64,000 nt of DNA from Deltaproteobacteria bacterium (GCA_024280335.1 JAJRQI010000030.1:60614-124613); one strand, 5' to 3'; positions 26,908 through 38,269 are shown, counted from the stretch's first letter. The notes: generated by a model not told the origin, from the letters alone. Translations and numbers: made by a program.

Positions 26908-26952
26908 CGGCAGAAACGGCCTGCCCGAAATCGGGACGGGCCGTTTCTGCCG
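26908..26952. terminator. Long hairpin between convergent genes
   Basis: Arms CGGCAGAAACGGCC / GG(G)CCGTTTCTGCCG with a smaller inner CCCG/CGGG stem. T-runs are weak, so it may be a bidirectional terminator or a stabilising structure. Confidence 0.6.
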
Positions 26953-26964
26953 AACAACTAAAAT

Positions 26965-27213
26965 TCAGAGTTTCGACACCAACACTCCGCAACTTTCATC
27001 ACAGTAAGGCGCTTTTGTCGTTTTTCCGCAACAGCAGAGATAAACCTGCTGCCGCTCTTTCAATTCAAAACGGATCGGCAGTTGCCCACCGGACTGATGA
27101 GCACCATCACAAAAGGGGAGATTGACAGATTTTCCACAGCAGCAGCGATAGTAAATTCCCGCATCCAAGGTCAATCTGATCGGCATTCCGGTATCTGTGT
27201 CGGCGTTACTCAT
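26965..27213 (-). CDS. CDGSH-type iron-sulfur protein with two motifs
   Basis: 82 aa from the ATG at 27213, six to seven bases after AGAGGT; an in-frame GTG lies 9 nt upstream. Two C-x-C-x2-(S/T)-x3-P-x-C-D-x2-H-like motifs occur: CCCGKSVNLPFCDGAHQ and CCCGKTTKAPYCDESCG. The first keeps the His ligand; in the second the ligand position reads SCG, so its cluster may be absent or bound by cysteine. Such proteins carry 2Fe-2S clusters in redox or iron handling. Confidence 0.85.
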   Translation of the reverse strand: MSNADTDTGMPIRLTLDAGIYYRCCCGKSVNLPFCDGAHQSGGQLPIRFELKERQQVYLCCCGKTTKAPYCDESCGVLVSKL

Positions 27214-27389
27214 GATCTGCACCTCTTAAGAATTTCTCGCAATCCTCATGGCGTAAAATCTTCACACAAAAGGCATCCGTTCGACATTTCCTCCAGATAA
27301 AAAGTGGGCGCTACGCAGTCAAGATCACATGGCCAGAAGCCAGCGACGATGTTAGACTGAAAGAGCGAACCCCGCCACGGAGTTTAACC

Positions 27390-27923
27390 ATGGAGAAAAG
27401 CAACCTGATCCTGATCGGCATGCCGGGTGCGGGCAAAAGTACCGTCGGCGTGATTCTGGCCAAACGGCTGGGGTTTAACTTTATCGACACCGACCTGCTG
27501 ATTCAGGCCCAGGAAAAAAAACGTCTGCAACAGATTATCGACACACAAGGGATCGAGCAGTTCCGACAGATCGAAGAGCAGATTCTCCTCGGCCTCTGCA
27601 CCCGTCGCACGATCCTCGCTACCGGCGGCTCTGCGGTCTACAGCCGTTGCGGAATGCACGCCCTGCAGCAGACCGGCCCGCTGATCTACCTGCAGGTCGA
27701 TCTTGACCGATTGCAGCAGCGGGTCGCCGACATGGGCCAACGAGGACTGGTGATGGCCGCCGGGCAGAGTTTTGCACAGCTCTACCGCGAACGAACCCCA
27801 CTTTACGAAAAATACTCGGAGCTAACCATCCCCTGCAGTGAACTGAGCGCAGAAGAGGTCGCCGCACAGATCGAAGTCGAGGTCACCGGTCGGGCCGTTC
27901 AGCAGATGTCTCAGCTGGAATGA
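27390..27923 (+). CDS. aroK: Shikimate kinase
   Basis: 177 aa NMP-kinase-fold enzyme that phosphorylates shikimate on the way to chorismate. Walker A is GMPGAGKSTVG at about residues 9-19, followed by FIDTDLLIQ (shikimate Asp) and ILATGGSAVY (shikimate-binding GG). The lid Arg lies in RERTPLYEKYS. It overlaps the convergent CBS gene by 13 nt. The DAHP synthase gene of the same pathway lies about 12 kb downstream. Confidence 0.93.
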   Translation: MEKSNLILIGMPGAGKSTVGVILAKRLGFNFIDTDLLIQAQEKKRLQQIIDTQGIEQFRQIEEQILLGLCTRRTILATGGSAVYSRCGMHALQQTGPLIYLQVDLDRLQQRVADMGQRGLVMAAGQSFAQLYRERTPLYEKYSELTIPCSELSAEEVAAQIEVEVTGRAVQQMSQLE

Positions 27924-28345
27924 ATATAGTTGGTCAACTGATTGATCAGGAATTCCTTTTCAGAAATCGACGCCTTAACCAGATCACCGATCGACACTAA
28001 ACCAACCATTTCACCATTCTCCATCACTGGCAAATGAGGACAGCGCTTCTCCGTAACCAAAGCCATGCACTCCTCAACAGACTGCCCCGGATGGACATAG
28101 CAAACCTTTTCTTCCATGATTGACTTCACTTTGATCTCCAGTGACGAAGCACCCTTGAGAATCACTTTGCGGGCATAATCACGCTCCGACAGCAGACCGA
28201 TCACGTCATCCTGATCATCGACAACCACCAGCGCGCCGACATCGGCTTCGGCCATCTTTGCCAATGCCGCATAAACGGTTTGTTCCTGTTTGATCGTCAG
28301 AACGTCCCGACCCTTGACCCGCAGAATATCTTTGACTGTTTTCAT
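27911..28345 (-). CDS. Two-CBS-domain protein
   Basis: 144 aa made of a single CBS pair (Bateman module) with little else. It begins MKTVKDILRVKGRDVLTI, and each repeat has the typical GALVVVDDQDDVIGLLSERD or HLPVMENGEMVGLVSIGDL pattern. CBS pairs bind adenosine nucleotides and act as energy sensors. The start at 28345 follows GGAGGTG with good spacing. No partner domain is present, so the regulated protein is unknown. Confidence 0.9.
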   Translation of the reverse strand: MKTVKDILRVKGRDVLTIKQEQTVYAALAKMAEADVGALVVVDDQDDVIGLLSERDYARKVILKGASSLEIKVKSIMEEKVCYVHPGQSVEECMALVTEKRCPHLPVMENGEMVGLVSIGDLVKASISEKEFLINQLTNYIHSS

Positions 28346-28491
28346 CGGCACACCTCCATTAATTGTTGCAGTTTTGAAACCCTCATCGCCCTTAAAGAGT
28401 ATCTTCCATGGCAGCAATGTCAAAAAAGAACCCTGTCACGCTGGATATAACGGCGAGTGGATTAGATGTTTTCGCGCAGCGGAAACTAGTC

Positions 28492-28497
28492 TATAAT
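28492..28497 (+). promoter_or_regulatory. -10 element upstream of the TPR gene
   Basis: A perfect TATAAT 43 bases before the start codon at 28540. The -35 region is poor, so only the -10 is called. Confidence 0.35.
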
Positions 28498-28539
28498 GTA
28501 TCGATTACTGTTTTGAAACGGCGACAGGAAGGTTGAAAA

Positions 28540-28983
28540 ATGAGCCCAGACCAAGTTGAGGAATTATTGGTAAAAGGGGTAGAGGCTGCGGAAAAGGGCT
28601 ACATCCATTCAGCCCAGGTGTTTCTTGGCCAGGCCGCTGAACATCGCAATACCCCTGAGCTGCACAGCTATCTGGCCTACTGCCTGGCCAAAGGTCAGGG
28701 ACGCATACATTCCGCAGCTAAAATCTGCCGCGAATCGATCAAACGCGAGCCGGGCAATTCACTCCACTACCTGATCCTTGGCCGGATTCTGCTGATGGCC
28801 GAAGAGAAGGGCAAGGCGATCGAGACCTTCCGCCAGGGTTTGAAAACCAGCCCCAATCCGAAAATCATCATTGAACTGAAACGGCTCGGCCTGCGCAAAC
28901 CGGCGATACTCAAAACCCTGAAGCGGAACCACCCCCTCAACCGGGTTCTCGGCCGGGTTTTCAGCACCATCGGGGTCCGATAA
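28540..28983 (+). CDS. TPR-like helical protein
   Basis: 147 aa, all helical. About three tetratricopeptide-like repeats span residues 8-105, for example SLHYLILGRILLMAEEKGKA followed by IETFRQGLKTSPNPK. The basic C-terminus (LKTLKRNHPLNRVLGRVF) is unlike a TPR. It probably serves as a protein-interaction scaffold. Neighbours give no clear partner. An AGGAAGG ribosome site precedes the ATG. Confidence 0.75.
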   Translation: MSPDQVEELLVKGVEAAEKGYIHSAQVFLGQAAEHRNTPELHSYLAYCLAKGQGRIHSAAKICRESIKREPGNSLHYLILGRILLMAEEKGKAIETFRQGLKTSPNPKIIIELKRLGLRKPAILKTLKRNHPLNRVLGRVFSTIGVR

Positions 28984-28988
28984 AAGGG

Positions 28989-29435
28989 CTACCGCTGCCG
29001 AGCCAGAAAACGATCCAACTGGTTGGCGAAGGCCTGTTTGTCCTTGGCGCTGAAAGATGCCGGACCGCCGGTTTCGACGCCGTTGCTACGCAATTCATCC
29101 ATAAAGTTACGCACCGATAACCGCTCGCGAATATTCTCTGCACTGAAAAAATCGCCGCGCGGATCAAGCGCGTGTCCCTCCTTCTCGATCACATCGGCGG
29201 CCAGCGGGATATCTGCGGTAATCACCAAATCCCCAGCCGTCAGCAACCGAACGATCTCCTGATCAGCAACATCCGCTCCAGCCGGAACCAGCACAAACCG
29301 AATCCAGGCCGAGGCAGGGAACGCCATCTGTTTGTTCGCCACCAGCGTCAGAACAATCCTGCGCCGCTCGGCGGTACGAAACAAAATTTCCTTAATCACC
29401 TTTGGGCAGGCATCGGCATCAATCCAGATCTGCAT
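28989..29435 (-). CDS. UPF0178 (YaiI/YqxD) family protein
   Basis: 148 aa. It begins [20 protein letters not shown], the diagnostic start of the family, and carries [19 protein letters not shown]. The fold is PIN-like, with acidic residues placed as in nucleases, but no activity is established. It is convergent with the TPR gene. Confidence 0.9.
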   Translation of the reverse strand: MQIWIDADACPKVIKEILFRTAERRRIVLTLVANKQMAFPASAWIRFVLVPAGADVADQEIVRLLTAGDLVITADIPLAADVIEKEGHALDPRGDFFSAENIRERLSVRNFMDELRSNGVETGGPASFSAKDKQAFANQLDRFLARQR

Positions 29436-29672
29436 CTATGAATATCTCCTGTTACAACTTGGCGTATAAAATCGGGACCCGCAAGATAGCACCAAAAAGT
29501 ATCAGCGCCAACCTTGTGTCACGACAAACTGATTGTCTAGAATAGAACCAATGTTGATGGAGGCCGGTGGGATGGTGGTCGGTGAAGAAATTGAAATCGG
29601 CCTGGAAATAGAGGCGGTGATGAAATAAATGTGTTTAAATACAGGTTCATTTCTATTTTTCAGGAGGAAGCC

Positions 29673-30203
29673 ATGCATAATCGCTATATCATGACTGCTT
29701 TCGGCAAAGACCGTACCGGGATTGTCGCCGATGTCACCCGCTTGTTGTTCGACAGCGACTGCAACCTTGAGGACACCAGCATGTCGATGTTGGCTGACGA
29801 GTTCACCCTCAGCCTGCTCTTTTCCTGCGCCAATCCGAAGGTTGAAGAGCAGCTGGCAAAAGAGTGCCGCCGCCTGGAGCTGGACAAGGGGATCTCGGCT
29901 TTTGTCCGGCCGTTAAAAGATCAGCAACAGCAGATCGGCAAAGGCTTTAAAACCTGCACATTGCATATCGAAGGGCTTGATCAGGCGGGGATCGTCTACA
30001 AAACAAGCCAGTTTCTGGCCGATCATCAGCTGAATATCATCCAGCTGAATTCTACGGCGATGGCCTCACCGGAGAGCGGCGCCACCCTCTACTCAATGGA
30101 TATCCATATCCAGGTTCCCGAAGCGATTTCGCTCGATCAGATTGAAGAGCAACTAAGCGACGTTGCCGACCAGTTGCATGTCGATATTCTGCTGTCGCGA
30201 TGA
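29673..30203 (+). CDS. GcvR-like tandem ACT-domain protein
   Basis: 176 aa from the ATG at 29673, preceded by AGGAGGAAG. Two ACT domains are visible: RYIMTAFGKDRTGIVADVTR at the start and CTLHIEGLDQAGIVYKTSQF near residue 95. This is the plan of the glycine-cleavage regulator GcvR and related amino-acid-binding regulators. No GcvA partner is encoded nearby, so its target is unknown. Confidence 0.85.
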   Translation: MHNRYIMTAFGKDRTGIVADVTRLLFDSDCNLEDTSMSMLADEFTLSLLFSCANPKVEEQLAKECRRLELDKGISAFVRPLKDQQQQIGKGFKTCTLHIEGLDQAGIVYKTSQFLADHQLNIIQLNSTAMASPESGATLYSMDIHIQVPEAISLDQIEEQLSDVADQLHVDILLSR

Positions 30204-30248
30204 AAAAAATAACGGGGCTGACAACGGATGTCAGCCCCGTTATTTTTT
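30204..30248. terminator. Bidirectional rho-independent terminator
   Basis: A-run, arms AACGGGGCTGAC / GTCAGCCCCGTT, T-run. It sits between the convergent ACT and Nudix genes. Confidence 0.88.
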
Positions 30249-30254
30249 GCGGGG

Positions 30255-30698
30255 TCAGTCGAGCACTCGATACGGCCCGGTAGCGTAGCTACGTAACTGC
30301 AACCTGCCGTCCGGTTTCAACAGGGCGACAAGCCGGTCCCGGTTGACCGGATGCTCAACCCGTAGCAGAGCCTGTTCAGCGGAACACCACTCCACCGCGG
30401 GAGTTTCTTCGCTCGGGGTCGGCAGACCGTTTGCGTACTCGGCAACAAAACCATGAATCAGTGCTGCGGGGTCGGATATTTTTGACCAGAGGATAGCAAG
30501 TTGCGGATTACAGATGGTGACACCGGTCTCTTCCAGGACTTCACGATGCAGTGCCTCAAGCAGCGTTTCCCCTTCTTCGATCCGCCCCTGCGGCAGTTCC
30601 CAGCCACGCTTATAGTGTCTGACCAGCAGCAGTTGCGCCGCGTTGTTGCGGATCAGACAACTGGCAACGAGAATATGGCGGGGATGGGGCAAATTCAT
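30255..30698 (-). CDS. Nudix hydrolase
   Basis: 147 aa. A perfect Nudix box GX5EX7REUXEEXGU is present as GRIEEGE...REVLEETGV at about residues 38-60. It hydrolyses nucleoside diphosphate-linked compounds; the substrate cannot be deduced. Its start overlaps the stop of the upstream hybrid kinase by 4 nt, so they are cotranscribed. Confidence 0.9.
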   Translation of the reverse strand: MNLPHPRHILVASCLIRNNAAQLLLVRHYKRGWELPQGRIEEGETLLEALHREVLEETGVTICNPQLAILWSKISDPAALIHGFVAEYANGLPTPSEETPAVEWCSAEQALLRVEHPVNRDRLVALLKPDGRLQLRSYATGPYRVLD

Positions 30699-32017
30699 AC
30701 CTGCTCGCCACCCAGCTGTTCCAGCAAACGATGTACCCTGCGGCTCAGTTCCGGCATGGCCGCAGGCTTGTTTAACATTTCGGCATCAGCGGGCAAGGTC
30801 TGCTTGGTGAGCACCCGGTCAGCGTAACCGGTCATGAACAGAACCGGCAATTCCGGGCGGATCTGCCGCATTTGCTGCGCCGCAGAAATGCCGTCGAGTT
30901 TCGGCATGGCAACATCAAGGATCGCCATGACCACCTGCGGATATTCCGCAAACGCTTCCAATGCCTGGCGACCATCAGCCACGGCCAGCACCCGGTAACC
31001 AAGCTGCACCAACACGTCTTTGTGCGAATCGCGGACAAAATCATCGTCGTCAGCCAACAACAGCAGCTCGCCCTGACCGTACTCCAGATCCTCGCGAGAG
31101 TTATTTCGGCGCTCATCGATTTCTTGCAGCTCCAGCGGCAAGAAAAGCCGCATGATGGTGCCCTGCTCCGGGATACTGTTGAGTTCAATCACGCCATGTA
31201 GACGCTTTACCGCGTCAGCGACCATTGACAAACCGAGACCGGTTCCCTGCTGCTCTTTTTTGCTGGTAAAAAATGGGGCAAAAATCTGCTCGTGTAACTC
31301 TGGAGGGATACCGCAGCCGTTGTCGATCACCGAAATACAAACCAGTTGTTTCTGTTTGAGCGTCGGATGTTTAACCAGAAATTTATTGTCTGCGGAGAAA
31401 GCTTCTACGGAGATGCCGATGGTCGGATTTTGTTGCCCCTCCAGTGCCTCCTGTGCATTGGCTAACAGGTTGATCAGAATCTGCTGAAACTGGGAGACAT
31501 CCACCTGAACAATCAGCTCCTCGCCGACCTCGCCCATTTCAAAACAGACATCCTGCGGGATCAAAACCTGACATATCTTACTGAAATCCCGCATGAATGA
31601 GCTCAGCTGCATGGCCTCGCTCTTGAAAACATCACGGCGGGAAAAAATCAGCATCTGTGCGGTCATGTCAGCGGCATTCTGACACATCTTCTGCACATCT
31701 CTCAGGCGGGTTTTCTGTGGTCCCTCATCCAATTGGCGCAACAACAAAAAAACATTGCCCATGATCCCGGCCAAAAGATTATTGAAATCGTGGGCAATCC
31801 CCCCCACCAGCGTACCGACAGCCGCGACCTTCTGCGTGCGGGAAAATTGCTCTTCTGACAAGCTGAGATCCGGCAAACCGTATTCTGCGGAATGGCCGTT
31901 ATCGACTTCGCCCGACTGCCGTGAAACCATGATTTGTTCGCGCAACAGCCGATTTTCTGATTCGAGCAGTTCAAGCCGTGCCTCAAGCTCTGCCAATTTC
32001 TGTTTTTTTTCGCTCAT
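30695..32017 (-). CDS. Soluble hybrid histidine kinase with C-terminal receiver
   Basis: 440 aa from the ATG at 32017. An N-terminal coiled coil (about 1-35) replaces a sensor domain. The HisKA motif VGGIAHDFNNLLAG carries the phosphoacceptor His. The ATPase has the N box (INLLANAQEAL) and a GTGLGLSMV box. A receiver domain with Asp in VMAILDVAMPKLDG closes the protein. No membrane helix is seen. A MITE-like element ends about 20 bases upstream of the start and may have replaced its native leader. An upstream in-frame GTG at 32035 is an alternative start. Confidence 0.85.
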   Translation of the reverse strand: MSEKKQKLAELEARLELLESENRLLREQIMVSRQSGEVDNGHSAEYGLPDLSLSEEQFSRTQKVAAVGTLVGGIAHDFNNLLAGIMGNVFLLLRQLDEGPQKTRLRDVQKMCQNAADMTAQMLIFSRRDVFKSEAMQLSSFMRDFSKICQVLIPQDVCFEMGEVGEELIVQVDVSQFQQILINLLANAQEALEGQQNPTIGISVEAFSADNKFLVKHPTLKQKQLVCISVIDNGCGIPPELHEQIFAPFFTSKKEQQGTGLGLSMVADAVKRLHGVIELNSIPEQGTIMRLFLPLELQEIDERRNNSREDLEYGQGELLLLADDDDFVRDSHKDVLVQLGYRVLAVADGRQALEAFAEYPQVVMAILDVAMPKLDGISAAQQMRQIRPELPVLFMTGYADRVLTKQTLPADAEMLNKPAAMPELSRRVHRLLEQLGGEQV

Positions 32018-32037
32018 CCAGCCCCAGGGACACACCT

Positions 32038-32201
32038 AGGAGGCTGTCCGAGAATACATGACCGGCTGCAAACCCAGCTGTTTGGCCCAGATTTCAGCTC
32101 CTTTTCGGCCCATAGCTACGGCTATGAGCTCTCAAACGAGCTAAAATCTGTTCTCAAACTTCTGGGTTTTCGCTTCGGCCCCTATTCTCGGACAGCCTCC
32201 T
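32038..32201. mobile_element. 164-bp MITE-like element, copy 1, with perfect 19-bp terminal inverted repeats
   Basis: The left end AGGAGGCTGTCCGAGAATA at 32038-32056 is the exact reverse complement of the right end at 32183-32201. The interior is also self-complementary in part: AACCCAG near 32111 pairs with CTGGGTT near 32162, and AGATTTCAGCT pairs with AGCTAAAATCT. It has no coding capacity. A diverged copy lies at 44597-44760. The remaining bases to 32368 contain a loose hairpin at 32245-32278 and no gene. Confidence 0.8.
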
Positions 32202-32368
32202 TGAAGATTATCAGCAGACGGGGATCTTTTTCATTTACCCGTTTTGCTGCTCTCGCAAAAAAAAATCGGCGAGCAGCATCCGTTAACTGTAGCAGGAAAA
32301 TAGCAGTTTGCTGATTCAACTGAAAAGCTGCGGGCAGGTTCAGCCGGCGGGGGCTCTGCCTAACTGAG

Positions 32369-33604
32369 CTAATTTTCTTTTGTCTGCGTCTCTTCTGTCC
32401 TCTGGCTCAAAATTTCTTCTGCCGCGACCGCTGCCGCCGGGAGTTGTTCATCGGCAGGCTTCGGCAACAGCACCCACAACCGGCCAGCCTGCTTCATCCG
32501 CCCGGCGATCGCGCCGGCAGCAGCCCCCATCCCCCAGAAGAAATCGGCCCGCACCTGCCCTTTGATCGCACCACCGGTGTCCTGCGCCACCATTAACTGC
32601 TTGAGCGGCTCAGCCGTTCCGGGAAAGGTGGTGGCGAGAAAAACCGGTGCACCAAGCGGAATAGTCCGCGGGTCAACCGCCAGACTGCGGCGCTCGGTCA
32701 ACGGAATACCGAGAGCGCCGGGCGGTGAAAGATACTCGGCGGAGAGTTCGCGGAAAAACACATAACTGGGGTTTTCCGCCAGCAACTTTTTGCCCGCCTC
32801 GGGGTTATTCTCCACCCACTTGCGGATATTCTGCATCGACATCTGATCACGGGTCATGGCGTTACGTTCCAGCAGCAGCTTGCCGATGGAATGGTAGCGG
32901 CGGCCATTCTGATTGGCATAGTTGACCATCACCAGTTCACCATCCGGCAGACGGATCCGGCCCGAACCCTGGATATGCAGAAAAAACAGATCGACCGGAT
33001 CAGCGACCCAGAAGAGCTCATGACCGGCCAGTGGATTGCCGCCGTTGTCGATCTCCTGCCGCTCAAAATAGGGCACCACCCGGTTGCCGACCACCCGACC
33101 ACGCAGACGATAGTTACTCAGCTCGGGGTAGATTTCATCCAGATCGATAATCAACAGATCATCCGGCTGGGCATAGAGCGGATAGCGGTACTGTTCGGTC
33201 GGCGTACGACTGCCGAGCAGCTCCGGGCCGTAATAACCGGTGATCAGACCGGTAAAGCTGCCATCGTCGTTGCGCACCTGGTACGGCTGAAAAAAACCTT
33301 CAAAATACTGCCGCGCTGCCTCATCGGTTGCGTCAACCACCAGCGCCGCTGCGCAGACCCGCTGCCAGCGTTCACGTTTGAGCAGCGCCCGGCAGCTCTG
33401 CTGAAACACCGCAAGCGCGGCAGCCGGGTTTTCCTGCTGCCAGCCGTCTATCTGTAACCAGTCAACCGGCAGTAACAGCGCAAACTTAACCGCTGGCGCC
33501 TCGATCGCAGCAGGCGGCGGTTCCGACTGTTCAACCGGCAGGGGAGTCTTGCCGACACAGGCAGCCAGCGTCAGCAACAGACAGAGCAAAAAAATATTTT
33601 TCAT
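32369..33604 (-). CDS. mltA: Membrane-bound lytic murein transglycosylase A
   Basis: 411 aa lipoprotein. The signal MKNIFLLCLLLTLAAC ends in a lipobox cysteine at 16. The MltA domain contains FTGLITGYYGPEL, and the C-terminal 3D domain has the catalytic Asp signature AQDTGGAIKGQVRADFFWG. It cleaves peptidoglycan to 1,6-anhydromuropeptides. I chose the ATG at 33604 over an upstream in-frame start because it gives a proper lipoprotein signal. Confidence 0.93.
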   Translation of the reverse strand: MKNIFLLCLLLTLAACVGKTPLPVEQSEPPPAAIEAPAVKFALLLPVDWLQIDGWQQENPAAALAVFQQSCRALLKRERWQRVCAAALVVDATDEAARQYFEGFFQPYQVRNDDGSFTGLITGYYGPELLGSRTPTEQYRYPLYAQPDDLLIIDLDEIYPELSNYRLRGRVVGNRVVPYFERQEIDNGGNPLAGHELFWVADPVDLFFLHIQGSGRIRLPDGELVMVNYANQNGRRYHSIGKLLLERNAMTRDQMSMQNIRKWVENNPEAGKKLLAENPSYVFFRELSAEYLSPPGALGIPLTERRSLAVDPRTIPLGAPVFLATTFPGTAEPLKQLMVAQDTGGAIKGQVRADFFWGMGAAAGAIAGRMKQAGRLWVLLPKPADEQLPAAAVAAEEILSQRTEETQTKEN

Positions 33605-33660
33605 CGGGCAGATCCGTCCTCTATTTTGTTTTGTCACTATCGTTTTCCGGCACTTACCAA

Positions 33661-35862
<2,202 letters not shown>

Positions 35863-36011
35863 TGTCTTCTTGGAGTGACTTTCTGAGATATTTTTACCAC
35901 AGAACCTGGCCGGAGACGGAGTGATTTAACCTGAATTACAGCAGTTGGCCATTAGAGAGGAGAGAGTTCCGGGCCGCAGCGCGTTAAGGACGCAGAGAAA
36001 AAATTATTCCG

Positions 36012-38069
36012 TTAAGCTTCCAACGGCAGCTCGATCAAAAACCGCGCGCCACGGCCGGGCCGGGAGTCGACCGACAGTTTGCCGTGGTGGCATTCGGTGA
36101 CAATAAAATAGGCGACCGACAGCCCGAGCCCGGTGCCGGTGCCGACCGGTTTGGTGGTGTAGAAGGGTTCAAAAATATGCCGCAGGATCTCTCGCTCGAT
36201 CCCCGGACCGTTGTCTTCTATTTCAATCTGCAACCAGTGCGCTACGGTTCGCATGCGGACACAGATTTCCGGTTTGCTGCTCTCTGCCATCGCTTGGGCA
36301 GCATTTTTCAACAGGTTGAAGAAAACCTGCTGCAGGTTGCTCCCGCCGCAAGGAATTTGCGGCAGCTCCGGCAGGTACTCCCGACGGATTGTCACCTTGC
36401 GAAAATCGTAGCCCTGGGCCTGATTGTAGTCGTTGTCGAGCAGCGTAATCGTTTTATCCATCAACTCGGGAATACTGTTCAGGCGGATCTCGACATCCTC
36501 TTTCCGACTGAAATTGAGCATGTTTTTGACAATGTTGCCGGCACGCTCACCGGCATCGACGACCGACTCCATCAATGTGATGATATCGCGCTCTTTCATG
36601 TACTCTTCAATCAACTCGATACTGCCACCGCAGGCGGCGGCCACCTCGGCATTTTTTTTCAGCCCTTTTTGCAGACGATTTTTCATCACCTGGATGTTTT
36701 GGAGAATCCCCGCCAGAGGATTGTTGATCTCATGGGCCATCCCGGCGGTCAGTCCGCCCAGGGAGTGAATTTTTTCCGTCTGCACCAGCATCTGTTCCAA
36801 ACGGACATGATCGCTGACATCATCGATACGGATCACCGAGCCGCCATCGCTGTCGCTGTTTAAAGGGTAAAGGGTCAGATCGAGCCAGTGATTCTGCCCG
36901 GCCCAGGGGTGCGCAATGCGCGCCCGGTTGAGCGGTGTACGCTGATCGATCGCCAGTTTGATGCTTTCCAGCTGTTCGGCAGGCAGCTTCAGAACCCTGT
37001 CAAGCTGGCAGCCATGCGCTGTCTCGGCAGCGACACCGGTCATCTTTTCCGCCTCAGCATTCCACTGCAGAACCTTGCCATCGGAGTCGACGGCAATCAG
37101 CAGTGAAGGCATGGCGTTGATCATATCGGCCAGCAGCAGCCGCAGATGCTCCGCCTGATGTTCGATCTGATGATGCTCCAGCGTAATCGTCGTCAGCTGT
37201 GCCAGAGTGCCCAAGACCTCCAGTTCAAACAGATCGGGTGCGGTCTTCTGCGGAAAATAGAGGGCAAAAGTCCCGGCAACCGCACCTGAAAAAGTGAAAA
37301 CCGGCTGTGACCAGCAGGCGTGCAGATTGTGTTTAGCGGCCAGCTCTTTGACCCGTCGCCAGTTGGGATGGCTGGCGATATCCTCGACAATGACGCGCTG
37401 GCGACGGAACACCGCCTCGCCGCAGGAGCCCATCCCCTCGCACGCCGGAGTGCCGTCGATCGCCTGGCTGAACTCACCGGGAAGTTTCGACGGAATCGCC
37501 GGGTGGAGGCGCTGGGTTTCACTATCCAGCAGCAGGATGGTGGCGATGACCCCGGGCAGCGCCTCCTCTGCTACCCGCAGTACAATTTTCAGAATCTCTT
37601 CCTGAGAAGCGCCGAGGACCAGATGCTTCAAGATCTTGGAGATCTGTTCCTGGTGGTTTTCACGGCGCGTCGCGTCCGTAATATCACGGATAATCCCGAG
37701 CAGAAACCTGTTGCCAAGACTGTCGGTCAGCAGGGACTTCTGGGTCGAAATCACCGACTGGCGGTTATCTGAACGAGTGATCTTTTCTACATTGACATTG
37801 CCCGTACCGCTGGCAAACACCTGATCATCTTTTTTCCAGAAGACATCGGCCTGCTCCGGCGGAAAAAAATCATAATCCGATTTGCCAAGGAGATCTTCTT
37901 TGCAATGACCGGTAAAGTCGCAAAAAGCCTGATTCAGATAGATCCAGCGATGCTCTTCATCCTTGACAAAAACCGGGTCGCTAACCGACTCAATGATCTG
38001 AGAAAAAAACTCAACATCAAGTTGCGGCAATCGTGACAGGTCAAGATTCTCAGTCAAATCAGGGGGCAT
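36012..38069 (-). CDS. PAS-GAF-PAS sensor histidine kinase (cytosolic)
   Basis: 685 aa without membrane helices. Order: PAS (about 20-130, DPVFVKDEEHRWIYLNQAFC), GAF (about 150-300, with CEGMGSCGEAVFRRQRVIVE), second PAS (about 315-430), HisKA with His in GMAHEINNPLAGILQN, and an ATPase ending GTGTGLGLSVAYFIV. The GAF cysteine-containing loop is common in GAF domains. No receiver or partner regulator is adjacent, so it is an orphan kinase. Confidence 0.9.
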   Translation of the reverse strand: MPPDLTENLDLSRLPQLDVEFFSQIIESVSDPVFVKDEEHRWIYLNQAFCDFTGHCKEDLLGKSDYDFFPPEQADVFWKKDDQVFASGTGNVNVEKITRSDNRQSVISTQKSLLTDSLGNRFLLGIIRDITDATRRENHQEQISKILKHLVLGASQEEILKIVLRVAEEALPGVIATILLLDSETQRLHPAIPSKLPGEFSQAIDGTPACEGMGSCGEAVFRRQRVIVEDIASHPNWRRVKELAAKHNLHACWSQPVFTFSGAVAGTFALYFPQKTAPDLFELEVLGTLAQLTTITLEHHQIEHQAEHLRLLLADMINAMPSLLIAVDSDGKVLQWNAEAEKMTGVAAETAHGCQLDRVLKLPAEQLESIKLAIDQRTPLNRARIAHPWAGQNHWLDLTLYPLNSDSDGGSVIRIDDVSDHVRLEQMLVQTEKIHSLGGLTAGMAHEINNPLAGILQNIQVMKNRLQKGLKKNAEVAAACGGSIELIEEYMKERDIITLMESVVDAGERAGNIVKNMLNFSRKEDVEIRLNSIPELMDKTITLLDNDYNQAQGYDFRKVTIRREYLPELPQIPCGGSNLQQVFFNLLKNAAQAMAESSKPEICVRMRTVAHWLQIEIEDNGPGIEREILRHIFEPFYTTKPVGTGTGLGLSVAYFIVTECHHGKLSVDSRPGRGARFLIELPLEA

Positions 38070-38226
38070 CTTTTTATCCTGTTCATCGAGCTTTCGGCAA
38101 TCGCTGTTGGACTAAAATAAGGATTGGTGACCTGCTTGGCAAAGTTGCAGGCTAACATAGAACACCATTTGTTTTGCAATAAAATTAAACAGTGCCAATC
38201 AGCCACAGGCGGTCTTCGCGCAAACG

Positions 38227-38269
38227 AAAGAAATCCCTGCTCACGCATCTGTGATCAGGGATTTCTTTC
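38227..38269. terminator. Hairpin terminator downstream of the flavodiiron gene
   Basis: GAAAGAAATCCCTG / CAGGGATTTCTTTC, perfect 14-bp arms with a 15-nt loop containing a further short stem. It isolates the flavodiiron gene from the kinase gene. Confidence 0.7.

Noticed and set aside
29551..29628. 25-codon ORF upstream of the ACT-domain gene
   Set aside because: No ribosome site of note, repetitive Glu/Gly/Ile content and no recognisable product; it could be a leader peptide but cannot be supported.
32245..32278. Hairpin TGCTGCTC...GAGCAGCA as an mltA terminator
   Set aside because: The loop is long and A-rich and no T-run follows the stem on the minus strand.
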